A stretch of DNA of 64,000 nt from Paracoccus methylovorus (GCF_016919705.1 NZ_CP070371.1:1-64000); one strand, 5' to 3'. Counted from the first letter of the stretch, positions 27,659 through 37,505 are shown. The notes: generated by a model not told the origin, from the letters alone. Translations and numbers: made by a program.

Positions 27659-28713
27659 AGCCAGTCGGCGTTGCCGCTGCCGGTCAGTTCGGCCAGCGTG
27701 ATGTTTTCGTGGGCGAGCCGTTCGTCCAGTTCGCGTGCGATCTGCGCTGCGAGCGAGAAGCCATGATAGATCAGGGCGGAATAGATCTGGACGGCGCAAG
27801 CGCCGGCGCGGAGCTTTTGCCAGGCCTGCTCGGTCGAGCCGATGCCGCCGACGCCGATCAGTGGCACTTGCCCGGAGGTTTCACGATAGAGCCGGGCGAG
27901 AATGCGGGTGGCGCGGTCGAAAAGCGGCGCCCCGGAAAGGCCGCCGGATTCGTTCGCGTGCGGTGACGCGAGGCCTTTGCGGGAAAGCGTGGTGTTGGTG
28001 GCGATGATCGCATCCACCGGGGCCGCCAGCGCCACGGCGGCGATATCGGCCAGCCCGGCATCATCCAAGTCCGGGGCGATCTTGATGAAAACGGGAGGGC
28101 GGTTCGGCAGGGCGTCGCGCGCGGCAAGAACGCCTTGGAGCAGTGCCGAGAGCGCCTCGGGACCCTGAAGATCGCGCAGCTTTTCGGTGTTGGGCGATGA
28201 GACGTTGACGGTCAGGAAATCGGCATGAGCCCCAGCGATATGCACGACTTGCGCGAAATCGGCGCTGCGGTCGGCGCTGTCCTTGTTCGCGCCGATGTTC
28301 AGCCCGACCGGGATGCCCGTGGGGCGTTTTGCCAGACGGGCGGCGATGGCTTCCGCCCCTTCGTTGTTGAAGCCGAAGCGGTTGATAATCGCGCGGTCCT
28401 GCGTCAGGCGGAACAGGCGTGGCTTGGGATTGCCGGGTTGCGGGCGTGGAGTGGCGGCGCCGATTTCGACAAAGCCGAAGCCCGCACGCATGAGTGCCGG
28501 CAGAGTGCGGGCATTCTTGTCATAGCCGGCGGCAAGGCCCACAGGGTTCGGCAGATCGAGCCCTGCGACCTGTAGTCGCAACCGTTGCGAGGTGACGGCA
28601 CGGCCGGGCAGTGGCACCAGCCCGCGTTGCAGGGCGAGGATCGAAAGGTCATGCGCGCGCTCGGGGTCGAGGCGATGCAATGCGGCAAGGCCGAGCCTTT
28701 CGAGGGGGGTCAT
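27655..28713 (-). CDS. pyrD: Dihydroorotate dehydrogenase (quinone), class 2
   Basis: The protein has 352 residues. Class 2 features are [37 protein letters not shown], the catalytic Ser in [23 protein letters not shown] and VGGIGS. It oxidises dihydroorotate and passes electrons to quinone at the membrane in pyrimidine synthesis. The start at 28713 ([12 protein letters not shown]) overlaps the upstream DUF952 gene by 4 bases. Confidence 0.95.
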   Translation of the reverse strand: MTPLERLGLAALHRLDPERAHDLSILALQRGLVPLPGRAVTSQRLRLQVAGLDLPNPVGLAAGYDKNARTLPALMRAGFGFVEIGAATPRPQPGNPKPRLFRLTQDRAIINRFGFNNEGAEAIAARLAKRPTGIPVGLNIGANKDSADRSADFAQVVHIAGAHADFLTVNVSSPNTEKLRDLQGPEALSALLQGVLAARDALPNRPPVFIKIAPDLDDAGLADIAAVALAAPVDAIIATNTTLSRKGLASPHANESGGLSGAPLFDRATRILARLYRETSGQVPLIGVGGIGSTEQAWQKLRAGACAVQIYSALIYHGFSLAAQIARELDERLAHENITLAELTGSGNADWL

Positions 28714-29042
28714 ACGAGATCTCCGATAACGTGGCCATCGGGGCCGAGGGTCAGGGGCCGGCTCCAGAGCAGGTCCGGCATCTGCAACTCGCGGTAGAGA
28801 TGGGGAAAAAGATCGCCCCCGCGCGAGGGTTCCCACAGCAGTTCTGTCAGAGCGTCGCTGTCAAGCGCCAGCAGATGCAGCCCATCCAGTCCGGCAAAGT
28901 GACGTGCCAGCGTTTCGGGCACCTGTGCAGCGGTGGAGAGGTGGATATAGCCATCGGTCAGGTCCACCGGCGCACCGGCGCTGCGGCCTTGCGATTGGAA
29001 CTCTTGAAACTCGGCGGCACGGAAGATCTTGTAAACCAGCAT
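28710..29042 (-). CDS. DUF952 protein
   Basis: The protein has 110 residues. It has the DUF952 pattern: [34 protein letters not shown], and [19 protein letters not shown]. The function of the family is unknown. It is coupled to pyrD by an ATGA overlap. The start at 29042 gives the standard family N-terminus. Confidence 0.85.
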   Translation of the reverse strand: MLVYKIFRAAEFQEFQSQGRSAGAPVDLTDGYIHLSTAAQVPETLARHFAGLDGLHLLALDSDALTELLWEPSRGGDLFPHLYRELQMPDLLWSRPLTLGPDGHVIGDLV

Positions 29043-29169
29043 GGTCGTTTCATGCTTTGCACCGTGCGGGCCGTCAAGCGGCATCGCATCCACGGCTTCG
29101 TCAATTGACGAGGCGCACGCCTTCCCGCAATCTGCCGCTTATCCAGACATTCGGGTAAGAGGGATCGAG

Positions 29170-30771
29170 ATGAAACGCTGGCTCATGGTTTCGGCGGCGG
29201 TCGTCGTGCTGTCTTCAGGCGCGGCGCAAGCAGATTACACGCTGCACGTGCTGCATATCAACGATTTCCATAGCCGGGTCGAACCGATCAACGCCTTTGA
29301 CAGCACCTGTGATGCCGAAACTGAGGCGAAAAACGAATGTTTCGGCGGCGTGGCCCGTCTGGCGACCAAGATCCGCGAGCTGCGCGACGGGCTGAAGGCC
29401 GAAGGGCAGAACGTGATCGTGCTGGACGCGGGCGACCAGTATCAGGGCAGTCTGTTTTACACGACCTACAAGGGCAAGGACACGGTCGAGTTCATGAACG
29501 CCATCGGTTTCGATGCCATGGCGGTTGGTAACCACGAATTCGACGACGGGCCGCACGGGCTGCAGCTTCTGGTGGAAGGGGTGAAATTTCCCGTGGTCTC
29601 GGGCAATCTGGACCTGTCGCAATCGCCCGAGTTGAAGGACAAGGTCGGTGGGGCGCTGACGCTGGAGGTCGGCGGTGAACAGGTGGGGATCGTCTCGGCA
29701 TTGGCGATGGATACCCCCGAGACCGCCTCGCCCGGTGACAAGGTCATCTTCCACGATGACATGGACAGTCTGAAGGCCGACGTGCAGGAGTTAACCGAGT
29801 CTGGCGTCAACAAGATCATCGCGCTGACCCATACCGGTTACAAGCGCGACCAGGAGTTCGCGGCGGAAATCTCCGGTATCGACGCGGTTATCGGCGGGCA
29901 CAGCCATACGCTGCTGGGCGATATGGAGGGTGCGGCAGGACCTTATCCGACCATGGTCAAGGGTGCGGACGGCGGCGAAGTCCCGGTGGCGACCGCCTAT
30001 TCCTATGGCAAATACCTGGGCCACCTGGAGCTGACTTGGGACGACGACGGCAAGCTGATCAAGGCAGAAGGGCAGCCGATACTGTTGGATGCATCGGTTG
30101 TGCCGGACGAAAAGCTGGCCGCGCGGGTCAAAGAGATGGCCGCCCCCATCGAACAGTTGAAGCAAAAGCGCGTGGCCGAGATTGCAGTGCCGATCGACGG
30201 CAGCCGGGAATCGTGCCGGGCCAAGGAATGCGAGATGGGCAATCTGGTGGCCGACGCCATGCTGGCGCGCGTGAAGGATCAGGGCATCTCGATCGCGATC
30301 CAGAATGGTGGCGGTCTGCGCACCTCGATCCCAGCGGGGGTGGTGACCATGGGTGACGTGCTCTCGGTGCTACCTTTTCAGAACACGCTGTCCACGTTCC
30401 AACTGAAGGGTGCGGATGTGGTTGCGGCATTGGAAAATGGCGCAAGCCAGATCGAGGAGGGCGCCGGGCGCTTTGCTCAGGTCGCGGGATTGAAATACAC
30501 GCTGGACAGCTCGGCCCCGGTTGGCAGCAGGATCGGCGATGTGCAGGTGCGCGACGGTTCGGACTGGTTGCCGATCGACCTCGAGGCGGTCTATGGCGTC
30601 GTGTCGCAGAACTATATGCGTGCGGGCGGGGACGGCTATCGGGTCTTTGCCGATAACGCGATGGCCGCCTATGATTTCGGGCCTGATCTGGCGGATGTGT
30701 TGGCCGATTATCTGGCCAAACAGGGGCCGGATTTTGCGCCCAAGCTGGACGGTCGTATTACCGTGAAGTGA
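29170..30771 (+). CDS. Periplasmic 5'-nucleotidase (bifunctional metallophosphatase)
   Basis: The protein has 533 residues. A signal peptide (MKRWLMVSAAVVVLSSGAAQA) is followed by a calcineurin-like phosphoesterase domain with metal ligands in LHINDFHSRVEP, LDAGDQYQGS, AVGNHEFDDG and IGGHSHT. The C-terminal 5'-nucleotidase domain has IQNGGGLRTSIPAG and LPFQNTL. It should dephosphorylate extracellular nucleotides, releasing phosphate and nucleosides. I chose the ATG at 29170 because it starts the signal peptide. The adenosine kinase at 36.4 kb could use a product of this enzyme. Confidence 0.92.
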   Translation: MKRWLMVSAAVVVLSSGAAQADYTLHVLHINDFHSRVEPINAFDSTCDAETEAKNECFGGVARLATKIRELRDGLKAEGQNVIVLDAGDQYQGSLFYTTYKGKDTVEFMNAIGFDAMAVGNHEFDDGPHGLQLLVEGVKFPVVSGNLDLSQSPELKDKVGGALTLEVGGEQVGIVSALAMDTPETASPGDKVIFHDDMDSLKADVQELTESGVNKIIALTHTGYKRDQEFAAEISGIDAVIGGHSHTLLGDMEGAAGPYPTMVKGADGGEVPVATAYSYGKYLGHLELTWDDDGKLIKAEGQPILLDASVVPDEKLAARVKEMAAPIEQLKQKRVAEIAVPIDGSRESCRAKECEMGNLVADAMLARVKDQGISIAIQNGGGLRTSIPAGVVTMGDVLSVLPFQNTLSTFQLKGADVVAALENGASQIEEGAGRFAQVAGLKYTLDSSAPVGSRIGDVQVRDGSDWLPIDLEAVYGVVSQNYMRAGGDGYRVFADNAMAAYDFGPDLADVLADYLAKQGPDFAPKLDGRITVK

Positions 30772-30834
30772 TGATCCTAGGGGCCGGGCCTGCATCCGGC
30801 CTTCTTCCCCGCCGGTCTAGGGGATGCGGGCTGG

Positions 30835-31191
30835 TCAGGACTCGGGGTCGCCGCCCTCGATCAAGGGCAGCGATTCCCGCAGGAAGCGTTCGAAATCGTC
30901 CAGATCCACCGGTTCGAACTGGCCGAAGCCCTGCATCCAGACCGAGGCGCTGCGCAGCCTGTCGGGCTCCAGCTTGCACCAGATGATGCGTCCGCGCCGT
31001 TCCTGCCGGATCAGCCCGGCTGCGGCCAGCACGGCGAGATGCTTGGAAATCGCTGCAAGGCTCATCTGGAAAGGTGCCGCGACATCGGTCACCGCCATGT
31101 CATCCTCAAGCAGCATGCCAAGGATCGCCCGCCGCGTCGGGTCCGCGAGGGCAGAGAAAATGGCGTCGAGGCTGCGTTGGTCTGTGGACAT
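30835..31191 (-). CDS. ArsR-family transcriptional regulator
   Basis: The protein has 118 residues and is a winged-helix protein of the ArsR/SmtB type: IFSALADPTRRAILGMLLEDD, then the recognition helix region QMSLAAISKHLAVLAAAGLI. No obvious metal-binding cysteine pair was seen. It is divergent from the ATP synthase operon 185 bases away, but a regulatory link is not shown. A conserved C-terminus (FEPVDLDDFERFL) suggests a repressor not specific for metals. Confidence 0.85.
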   Translation of the reverse strand: MSTDQRSLDAIFSALADPTRRAILGMLLEDDMAVTDVAAPFQMSLAAISKHLAVLAAAGLIRQERRGRIIWCKLEPDRLRSASVWMQGFGQFEPVDLDDFERFLRESLPLIEGGDPES

Positions 31192-31318
31192 CTGCCTTGC
31201 TTAACTTGCCGGTTGAATATGGGGTGGAAGCCGCCGCGGCCGCAAGACCGTGTTTTTACGCGACCAGTCATTTCGGAAAACACGTAATTTCAATAAGTTA
31301 AGATTTGCCGCGGCTTGC

Positions 31319-31347
31319 TTGACTCGAGGGGGTATAGTCCCTATCAC
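31319..31347 (+). promoter_or_regulatory. Candidate promoter of the atp (Fo) operon
   Basis: TTGACT (31319-31324) and TATCAC (31342-31347) are 17 bases apart, 30 bases upstream of the atpI start. Confidence 0.45.
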
Positions 31348-31376
31348 CGCGCCAACCGATAACGGGGGTGTGAGCC

Positions 31377-31718
31377 ATGGCCGAGGAAGACCATGATGCC
31401 GCGCGGGCCCGGGATGCGGAGCGGTTGCGCGCGCTGGAAACCCGATTGGGTGAAAAGGCGGGTGAAAAACCGCCCTCGCGCGGGGAAGAACATTTCAGTC
31501 AGGCCAACATGGCCTGGCGCATGGTGATTGAGCTGGTGGCGGGATTGGCCATCGGTTTCGGGATCGGATACGGGCTGGACTATCTGACCGGTCTGCAGCC
31601 GCTCTTTATGGTGGTTTTCGTGCTGCTGGGTCTGGCGGCCGGGATCAAGACCATGATGCGGACTGCGAAGGAAATAGGCGAAGCACCGGGGCGCCCCGGC
31701 GACGACAAGGGTGAATGA
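31377..31718 (+). CDS. atpI: ATP synthase accessory protein AtpI
   Basis: The protein has 113 residues. A charged soluble N-terminus (about 45 residues) precedes two membrane segments ([22 protein letters not shown] and [19 protein letters not shown]). AtpI assists assembly of the c-ring. It is the first gene of the Fo operon, in the usual order. Confidence 0.9.
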   Translation: MAEEDHDAARARDAERLRALETRLGEKAGEKPPSRGEEHFSQANMAWRMVIELVAGLAIGFGIGYGLDYLTGLQPLFMVVFVLLGLAAGIKTMMRTAKEIGEAPGRPGDDKGE

Positions 31719-31720
31719 CG

Positions 31721-32467
31721 ATGGCAGAAGAAGAAGCAGGTGGTCTGGTTTTCCATCCGATGGATCAGTTCGTCGTCAAACCGCTGTTTGGCGAAGGTTC
31801 GGTGAACTGGTACACGCCGACAAATGCGACGCTGTGGATGGCGCTGGCGGCGCTGGCGATCACCGCGCTTCTGGTTTTCGGCACCCGTGGCCGGGCCATC
31901 GTACCGAACCGGGTCCAGTCCATCGCTGAACTGCTTTATGGCATGGTTCACAAGATGGTCGAGGACGTGACCGGCAAGGACGGGCTGAAATATTTCCCCT
32001 ATGTGATGACGCTGTTCTGCTTCATCCTGTTTGCCAACTTCCTAGGCCTGATCCCCAAAAGCTTTTCGCCGACCTCGCATATCGCAGTGACCGCGGTGCT
32101 GGCGGTGCTGGTCTTTGTCGGCGTCACCGTGCTGGGTTTCGTCAAGAACGGCGCGCATTTCTTGGGACTGTTCTGGGTCAGCTCGGCGCCGCTGGCGCTG
32201 CGCCCGGTACTGGCTGTGATCGAGTTGATCTCGTATTTCGTGCGGCCGGTCAGCCACTCGATCCGACTTGCCGGCAACATCATGGCGGGTCACGCGGTGA
32301 TCAAGGTTTTCGCCGCCTTTGCCGCCATCGCGACCATCGCGCCGATTTCGGTTGTGGCAATCACCGCGATGTATGGTCTTGAGGTGCTGGTGTGCCTTAT
32401 CCAAGCCTACGTCTTTACCATCCTGACCTGCGTCTATCTGAAGGACGCGCTGCATCCGGCGCACTAA
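31721..32467 (+). CDS. atpB: ATP synthase Fo subunit a
   Basis: The protein has 248 residues and several membrane segments. The conserved Arg for proton transfer is in [14 protein letters not shown]. It begins [17 protein letters not shown]. An ATG at 31715, which overlaps atpI, is an alternative start, but AAGGG upstream is better spaced for 31721. It forms the proton channel with the c-ring. Confidence 0.95.
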   Translation: MAEEEAGGLVFHPMDQFVVKPLFGEGSVNWYTPTNATLWMALAALAITALLVFGTRGRAIVPNRVQSIAELLYGMVHKMVEDVTGKDGLKYFPYVMTLFCFILFANFLGLIPKSFSPTSHIAVTAVLAVLVFVGVTVLGFVKNGAHFLGLFWVSSAPLALRPVLAVIELISYFVRPVSHSIRLAGNIMAGHAVIKVFAAFAAIATIAPISVVAITAMYGLEVLVCLIQAYVFTILTCVYLKDALHPAH

Positions 32468-32523
32468 GCCGGGCAGACATGGTCTAAATCAAAACCCTTT
32501 CCAAAGCCTCAAGGAGCATGAAC

Positions 32524-32757
32524 ATGGAAAATCTGGGTCAACTGGGACAGTATCTCGGCGCCGGTCTGGCTTGCGTCGGCATGGCGGGCGCCGCCATGGG
32601 TGTGGGCAACGTGGCCGGCAACTACCTGGCGGGCGCCCTGCGCAATCCGTCGGCCGCTGCCTCGCAGACTGCTACGCTGTTCATCGGCATGGCCTTTGCA
32701 GAAGCTCTGGGCATCTTTTCGTTCCTGGTCGCTCTGCTGCTGCTGTTCGCAGTCTGA
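32524..32757 (+). CDS. atpE: ATP synthase Fo subunit c
   Basis: The protein has 77 residues and two membrane helices joined by the polar loop [11 protein letters not shown]. The proton-binding Glu60 is in [12 protein letters not shown] chose the ATG at 32524 because AAGGAG lies 7 bases upstream; an ATG at 32518 is only one base from that site. Confidence 0.95.
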   Translation: MENLGQLGQYLGAGLACVGMAGAAMGVGNVAGNYLAGALRNPSAAASQTATLFIGMAFAEALGIFSFLVALLLLFAV

Positions 32758-32834
32758 TCCTTTTGCCATCCTTGCGGTTGGGTGGGGGCGTGAGGCGCCC
32801 ACCCGATTGTGAAACGACCGGCATGGGGTAGGAT

Positions 32835-33497
32835 ATGTTCAGCCTGTTGCAACAGACCGCGCCTGTCGTGGTCGAAGAATCTGAAACGGTGATCATCACC
32901 GAATCCGCCGATGCGGCGGGTCATGGTGCCGATGCGGCCCATGCCGTGGCCGGTGCAGCGGATGCAGCTCATGGCGCGGCTGGTCACGCCGCAAGCGCCC
33001 CTGGCATGCCGCAACTGGATTTCACAACCTTCGGCAACCAGATCTTCTGGCTGCTGGTCATCTTGGCGGTGATCTACTGGGTGTTGTCGCGGATCGCGCT
33101 GCCGCGGATCGGTGGTGTCATCTCGGATCGTCAGGGTGCTATTACCGGCGATCTCATGGCCGCCGAGGAGTTCAAGCAGAAAGCCAAGGAGGCCGAGGCC
33201 GCCTATGACAAGGCGCTGCTTGATGCCCGTGCCGAAGCACAGAAGATCGTGGCAGCGAACAAGGCCGAGATCCAGAAGGAACTTGATGCCGCCATCGCTC
33301 ATGCCGATGCGGAGATTGCGGCCCGTTCCGCGGAATCCGAGAAGCGCATCGGCGAGGTTCGCGCCTCGGCCATCGAGGATGCGCGCAGCGTCGCCCGCGA
33401 GGTGACTGCGGCTCTGGTGGAGAATTTCGGCGGCAAGGTCGATCAGTCTCTGGTCGATACGGTGGTCGATCAGCGACTGAAGGGGGCGCTGCAATGA
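32835..33497 (+). CDS. ATP synthase Fo subunit b'
   Basis: The protein has 220 residues. An unusual Ala/His/Gly-rich N-terminal stretch of about 60 residues (AAHAVAGAADAAHGAAGHAA in the middle) comes before MPQLDFTTFGNQIFWLLVIL, the single membrane helix. A long coiled coil forms the outer stalk. A b' subunit beside b is typical of photosynthetic and alphaproteobacterial ATP synthases. It overlaps the b gene by 4 bases. Confidence 0.92.
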   Translation: MFSLLQQTAPVVVEESETVIITESADAAGHGADAAHAVAGAADAAHGAAGHAASAPGMPQLDFTTFGNQIFWLLVILAVIYWVLSRIALPRIGGVISDRQGAITGDLMAAEEFKQKAKEAEAAYDKALLDARAEAQKIVAANKAEIQKELDAAIAHADAEIAARSAESEKRIGEVRASAIEDARSVAREVTAALVENFGGKVDQSLVDTVVDQRLKGALQ

Positions 33498-34048
33498 AAC
33501 GTCTTAGCGTTCTCTTTGCCTTGATGGCGAGCCCGGCGTTGGCCGCCTCGGGTCCGTTCTTCTCGCTGCGCAATACCGACTTCATCGTCACGCTGGCCTT
33601 CCTGCTGTTCATCGGCATCTTGGTCTATTTCCGCGTACCGCAGGTCGTCGGCGGGCTGCTGGACAAGCGCGCGGAAGGTATCCGCAACGATCTGGCCGAG
33701 GCCCGTCGTCTGCGTGAGGAAGCGCAGGAGATCTATGCGAGCTACGAGCGGCGCCAGCGCGAAGTGAAAAGCCAGGCCGACGATATCGTAGCCAATGCCA
33801 AGCGCGAAGCGATCACCGAAGCCGAAAAGGCCAAGAAGGTGCTGCAACTGTCGATCGAGCGCCGGCTTAAAGCAGCCGAAGAGCAGATCGCCAGCGCCGA
33901 AGCCGACGCGGTTCGCGCTGTCCGTGACCGTGCCATTCAAACCGCGATTGCCGCATCGGCGGAGATTCTTGGCAAACAGGCAAGCTCGGTCGAGCGGAGT
34001 GCCGACATTGACAAAGCCATCGACGAAGTGGCTCAGCGGCTGAACTGA
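33494..34048 (+). CDS. atpF: ATP synthase Fo subunit b
   Basis: The protein has 184 residues. The N-terminus looks like a cleavable signal (MKRLSVLFALMASPALAASG). A membrane helix (FIVTLAFLLFIGILVYF) and a long charged stalk follow. It is the last gene of the Fo operon and is followed by a strong terminator. The F1 genes are not in this window, as is usual in alphaproteobacteria. Confidence 0.93.
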   Translation: MKRLSVLFALMASPALAASGPFFSLRNTDFIVTLAFLLFIGILVYFRVPQVVGGLLDKRAEGIRNDLAEARRLREEAQEIYASYERRQREVKSQADDIVANAKREAITEAEKAKKVLQLSIERRLKAAEEQIASAEADAVRAVRDRAIQTAIAASAEILGKQASSVERSADIDKAIDEVAQRLN

Positions 34049-34104
34049 CGATACCAAAGGCAAATTAAAGGGTGCGGCTGTGCATCCTTTTGGGACAGTG
34101 ACCG

Positions 34105-34138
34105 AACCCCCGGGCAAAGATGCCCCGGGGGTTTTTCT
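34105..34138 (+). terminator. Intrinsic terminator of the atp (Fo) operon
   Basis: AACCCCCGGGC pairs with GCCCCGGGGGTT around AAAGAT and runs into TTTTTCTTTT. Confidence 0.9.
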
Positions 34139-34158
34139 TTTGCGACCATCGCGAGCGC

Positions 34159-34199
34159 AAAAAAGAATGGGCCGGTTACCTTGCGGCTAACCGGCCCCC
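34159..34199 (-). terminator. Intrinsic terminator of the OmpA-like lipoprotein gene
   Basis: On the minus strand, GGGGCCGGTTAG pairs with TAACCGGCCC, followed by ATTCTTTTTTG. It sits directly behind the convergent lipoprotein gene. Confidence 0.8.
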
Positions 34200-34219
34200 A
34201 CTTGCATTTTCCGCCGCGA

Positions 34220-34861
34220 TCAGTTGGTCGGCGTAATCAGGATTTCCACGCGCCGGTTTTGCGCGCGGCCAGCCGCGGTGTCGTTCGATGCGACCGGCTG
34301 GGTCGCGGCGCGACCGACGGTGGTGATGCGTGCTTGCGAGACGCCACCAGCGGTGAGGATGCCGGCGACCGAACGTGCCCGGCGTTCCGACAGATCCTGG
34401 TTATAGGCTACCGAGCCGGTGCTGTCGGTATGGCCGACGACCTGGATGCGGCTGTTCGGATATTGGTTCAGGTTACGCGCGATGGTGTAGAGGTCGTTCT
34501 GACCCTGCGGGCCCACGGCGGCCGAACTGGTCGCGAAAAGCGTCGATTCGGGCATGACAACCGACAGGTGGGTGCCGTGATTGACGATCTGGATGCTGGG
34601 ATTGTTCAGCGACTGTTGCAGCGCGCGTTGCTGCTGGTCGAGGATCGAGCCGCCGACGGCTCCTGCTGCCGCGCCAACGATCGCGCCCTGCACGGCCCTG
34701 GTGCGGCTTTCGCCCGCGCCGAGCAAGCCGCCTACAACGGCACCGGCAACGGCGCCCTGCTGGGTGCGGCTCATCTGTTGGGGTTGATTTGGATCCGTTG
34801 TGCAGGCGCTGATGGCGATCACGCCGGCAGAGGCGAGAAGCAGCGAAATACGGGTCTTCAT
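34220..34861 (-). CDS. OmpA-family outer membrane lipoprotein
   Basis: The protein has 213 residues. A signal peptide ends in the lipobox ISAC (VIAISACTTDPN), so it is probably a lipoprotein. Two glycine-zipper segments (GAVAGAVVGGLLGAG and GAIVGAAAGAVGGSIL) follow. The C-terminal OmpA/MotB peptidoglycan-binding domain has IQVVGHTDSTGS and LSERRARSVAGIL. It resembles YiaD-type proteins. It should tether outer membrane to cell wall. Confidence 0.9.
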   Translation of the reverse strand: MKTRISLLLASAGVIAISACTTDPNQPQQMSRTQQGAVAGAVVGGLLGAGESRTRAVQGAIVGAAAGAVGGSILDQQQRALQQSLNNPSIQIVNHGTHLSVVMPESTLFATSSAAVGPQGQNDLYTIARNLNQYPNSRIQVVGHTDSTGSVAYNQDLSERRARSVAGILTAGGVSQARITTVGRAATQPVASNDTAAGRAQNRRVEILITPTN

Positions 34862-35018
34862 TCTTTCACCTTTCTTTTCGGGGCGATCCTACGCCGCCTG
34901 TCCTTGCGACGCGGCCGGCCTTGTTATCGGAGCCGACGGCTGATGCCCAAACGCGGACACATTGGCATGGGTTCCAAGGCAACTCCACAAGAATAGAAGG
35001 AAATTCGTTTCTGCCGTC

Positions 35019-35615
35019 TCACAAAGCAGGAATGGCACGGGGAGCGATTGAGGCCCCCTCGCGCGTCAACAGCGCCGCTTTGATCGCCGCGCCCCAATGA
35101 TAGCCGCCGATGCTGCCGTCGGAACGGGTGACGCGATGACAGGGGATTGCCCAGGAAACCGGATTTTGCCCCACTGCCGTGCCCACCGCACGCAGGGCAT
35201 TCGGCCGGCCGATCCGTGCGGCAAGCATGGCATAGCTGATGACCTGCCCCGGCAGCACCTCGGTCAATGCCCGCCAGACCTGCAACTGGAATTCGGTTCC
35301 TGTCAGGCGCACGGCAATTTCGCCTTGTCCGGCCAGCAGCGCGTGAATGGTCGGGGCCAGTGCCTCGGGTGCCTCCACCACGCGGGCTCGGGGCCAGCGG
35401 GCGGTCAGATCGGCTTCGACCTCTTCGTTGGACATCGAGCCGGCAAAGCCCAGTCCCCAGAGCGCGCCGCCGGCGCCCAAAGCTATCACCGTCCCGAAGG
35501 GCGTGGGAAAGCGACCGCGACAAAGTATCGCGCCAAGATCATCCGAAGGCTGCGTGGCGATCAGGACCCGCAGCCGGGGTTCGGGCGGGGCAAAGTCGAA
35601 AAGCGTGGGCGTCAT
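35019..35615 (-). CDS. Methylated-DNA-[protein]-cysteine S-methyltransferase
   Basis: The protein has 198 residues. The active site IPCHRV is present, together with VWRALTEVLPGQVISYAMLAARIGRP and the family ending GGYHWGAAIKAALLTREG. It repairs O6-alkylguanine by irreversible transfer to its cysteine. There is no Ada-type zinc domain. The start at 35615 has AAGGA upstream. It is divergent from nth, so two DNA repair genes share a 106-base region. Confidence 0.9.
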   Translation of the reverse strand: MTPTLFDFAPPEPRLRVLIATQPSDDLGAILCRGRFPTPFGTVIALGAGGALWGLGFAGSMSNEEVEADLTARWPRARVVEAPEALAPTIHALLAGQGEIAVRLTGTEFQLQVWRALTEVLPGQVISYAMLAARIGRPNALRAVGTAVGQNPVSWAIPCHRVTRSDGSIGGYHWGAAIKAALLTREGASIAPRAIPAL

Positions 35616-35721
35616 ACCGGTCCTTGCAGTTGCTGCCGTCGCGGACAGACTAGCGCAGCGGCGGGCGAAATTCATGCACGAAAGCTTGCGCATGATTGCG
35701 GGGCAGGGCATCTGGTGGCCC

Positions 35722-36390
35722 ATGGCACGCAGCACATCCCCTCGTATTCCGCCCGCCTTGTCCTATGCGGCCCAGGTCGCGATTTTTTCGCGCTTGCGCG
35801 AGGCCAATCCCCGGCCAGTGACCGAACTGGAATATGTAAACGCGTTCACCTTGCTGGTCGCAGTGGCGCTGTCGGCGCAGGCCACCGATGTCGGCGTGAA
35901 CAAGGCGACAAAAGGCTTGTTCGATAAGGTCACGACACCGCAGCAGATGCTGGAGCTGGGCCTTGACGCGCTGACCGACAAGATCAAGACCATTGGTCTT
36001 TTCCGTCAGAAGGCCAAGAATGTGATCGCACTGTCGCGGCGGCTGGTCGAAGAATATGGCGGCGAGGTGCCGCAATCGCGCGCGGCGCTGATGACCCTGC
36101 CCGGTGTCGGACGCAAGACGGCCAACGTGGTGCTGAACAGCGTCTTTGATTTTCCTGCGCAGGCGGTGGATACGCATATTTTCCGCGTCGGCAATCGCAC
36201 GCGCATTGCGCCGGGACGCGATGTGGAAGAGGTCGAGCGCGCCATCGAGGACAATGTCCCCGTCCCCTTTCAACAGAATGCGCATCACTGGCTGATCCTG
36301 CACGGCCGCTATATCTGCCAGGCGCGGCGGCCGCGCTGTCGGATCTGCCCCATCGAAGATCTGTGCCCCTATGAGGAGAAAACCGAATGA
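35722..36390 (+). CDS. nth: Endonuclease III
   Basis: The protein has 222 residues. The helix-hairpin-helix LPGVGRKTANVV contains the catalytic Lys; the catalytic Asp is in AVDTHIFRVGNR; the C-terminal cysteine set CQARRPRCRICPIEDLC binds a [4Fe-4S] cluster. It removes oxidised pyrimidines. The start is uncertain: ATGs at 35674 and 35692 would lengthen it slightly. It overlaps the next gene by 4 bases. Confidence 0.94.
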   Translation: MARSTSPRIPPALSYAAQVAIFSRLREANPRPVTELEYVNAFTLLVAVALSAQATDVGVNKATKGLFDKVTTPQQMLELGLDALTDKIKTIGLFRQKAKNVIALSRRLVEEYGGEVPQSRAALMTLPGVGRKTANVVLNSVFDFPAQAVDTHIFRVGNRTRIAPGRDVEEVERAIEDNVPVPFQQNAHHWLILHGRYICQARRPRCRICPIEDLCPYEEKTE

Positions 36391-37394
36391 CCACCCCTTA
36401 TGTTATCGGGATCGGCAACGCTGTCATGGATGTGATTGCGCCGGCCTCGGATGCCAGCCTTGACCGGCTGGGCATCGAAAAGGGGATCATGCAATTGATC
36501 GACCGCGAACGGTCGGAATATCTGATGGCGGCGCAATCAGCAGATCCCGAGGCGTCGCGCGCGCGGTTGGTCCCGGGGGGCTCGGTCGCCAACACCTTGG
36601 CGGGGCTGGGAATGCTGGGGCTGCGCACCGCGTTTATCGGTCGGGTTGCGGGCGATCCGCTGGGGCTGTCCTATGCCGAACAGACCGAGCAGCAGGGGAC
36701 CGTTTTCGTCAACCCGCCGGTTGCGGGCGAGGTGCTGCCGACCTCGCGCTCGATCATTTTCGTCACGCCTGACGGTGAGCGGTCGATGAACACTTATCTG
36801 GGGATTTCGGCCGAACTGGACGCCGAGGATGTGAATCCGGCGGTTTTCAGCGGGGCGGAATGGCTTTTTCTTGAAGGCTATCTCTTTGACAAGGATGCCG
36901 GCAAGGCGGCGTTCCTGAAGGCTGCGGAGGCCTGTCACAAGGCAGGTGGGCAGGCCGGGATCGCGCTGTCCGATCCGTTCTGCGTCGATAGGCACCGTGC
37001 GGATTTCCGCCGCCTTGTCGCGGGACCGATGGATTACGTCATCGGCAATATCCACGAATGGCAGTCGCTTTATCAGGTCGAAGATCTGGAGGAAGCGCTG
37101 CGGCTGGCCAGCGCCGATTGCGGTACGGTAATCTGCACCTGTTCGGGCGAGGATGCGATCCTGATCCGCGGCGGCGAACGGGTGACGGCGCCGGTGCATC
37201 GCGTCGTGCCCGTAGATGCGACCGGGGCTGGCGATCAGTTTGCAGCCGGTTTGATCTATGGGCTGGCTATCGGCGCGGATCTGGCGGTGGCAGGGCGCAT
37301 GGGCTGCATCGCGGCGGCCGAAGTCATCGGCCATGTCGGAGCCCGGCCCGAAAGTGATCTGCGTGCGGCCTTTCGCGCAGAAGGGCTGACCTGA
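36387..37394 (+). CDS. PfkB-family adenosine kinase
   Basis: The protein has 335 residues. It is a ribokinase-fold enzyme: N-terminal GIGNAVMDVIAPA, GGSVANTLAGLGMLG, and the C-terminal DATGAGDQFAAGL with the catalytic Asp. The arrangement is closest to adenosine kinase-type members. It is coupled to nth. The substrate assignment is by family resemblance and could also be another nucleoside or sugar. Confidence 0.85.
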   Translation: MTTPYVIGIGNAVMDVIAPASDASLDRLGIEKGIMQLIDRERSEYLMAAQSADPEASRARLVPGGSVANTLAGLGMLGLRTAFIGRVAGDPLGLSYAEQTEQQGTVFVNPPVAGEVLPTSRSIIFVTPDGERSMNTYLGISAELDAEDVNPAVFSGAEWLFLEGYLFDKDAGKAAFLKAAEACHKAGGQAGIALSDPFCVDRHRADFRRLVAGPMDYVIGNIHEWQSLYQVEDLEEALRLASADCGTVICTCSGEDAILIRGGERVTAPVHRVVPVDATGAGDQFAAGLIYGLAIGADLAVAGRMGCIAAAEVIGHVGARPESDLRAAFRAEGLT

Positions 37395-37484
37395 TCGGCT
37401 CTTACCCTGTGCTATTGGTGGGCCAGCGGAGATATGGAGAGCACCGAAAGCTGAGCCTTCGGCGCTTCTTGTTGCGGTATTTGG

Positions 37485-37505
37485 GTATTTGAACAACGGA
37501 GAAGG
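37485..37505 (+). repeat. Short copy of the dispersed intergenic core
   Basis: GTATTTGAACAACGGAGAAG lies behind the adenosine kinase gene and just before its terminator, without the preceding GGGGGC hairpins. Confidence 0.6.

Noticed and set aside
31377..34048. A broken ATP synthase operon lacking F1 genes
   Set aside because: Separate Fo and F1 operons are normal in alphaproteobacteria.
34941..34994. Tiny 17-codon frame (MPKRGHIGMGSKATPQE)
   Set aside because: There is no ribosome site or family match; it looks accidental.
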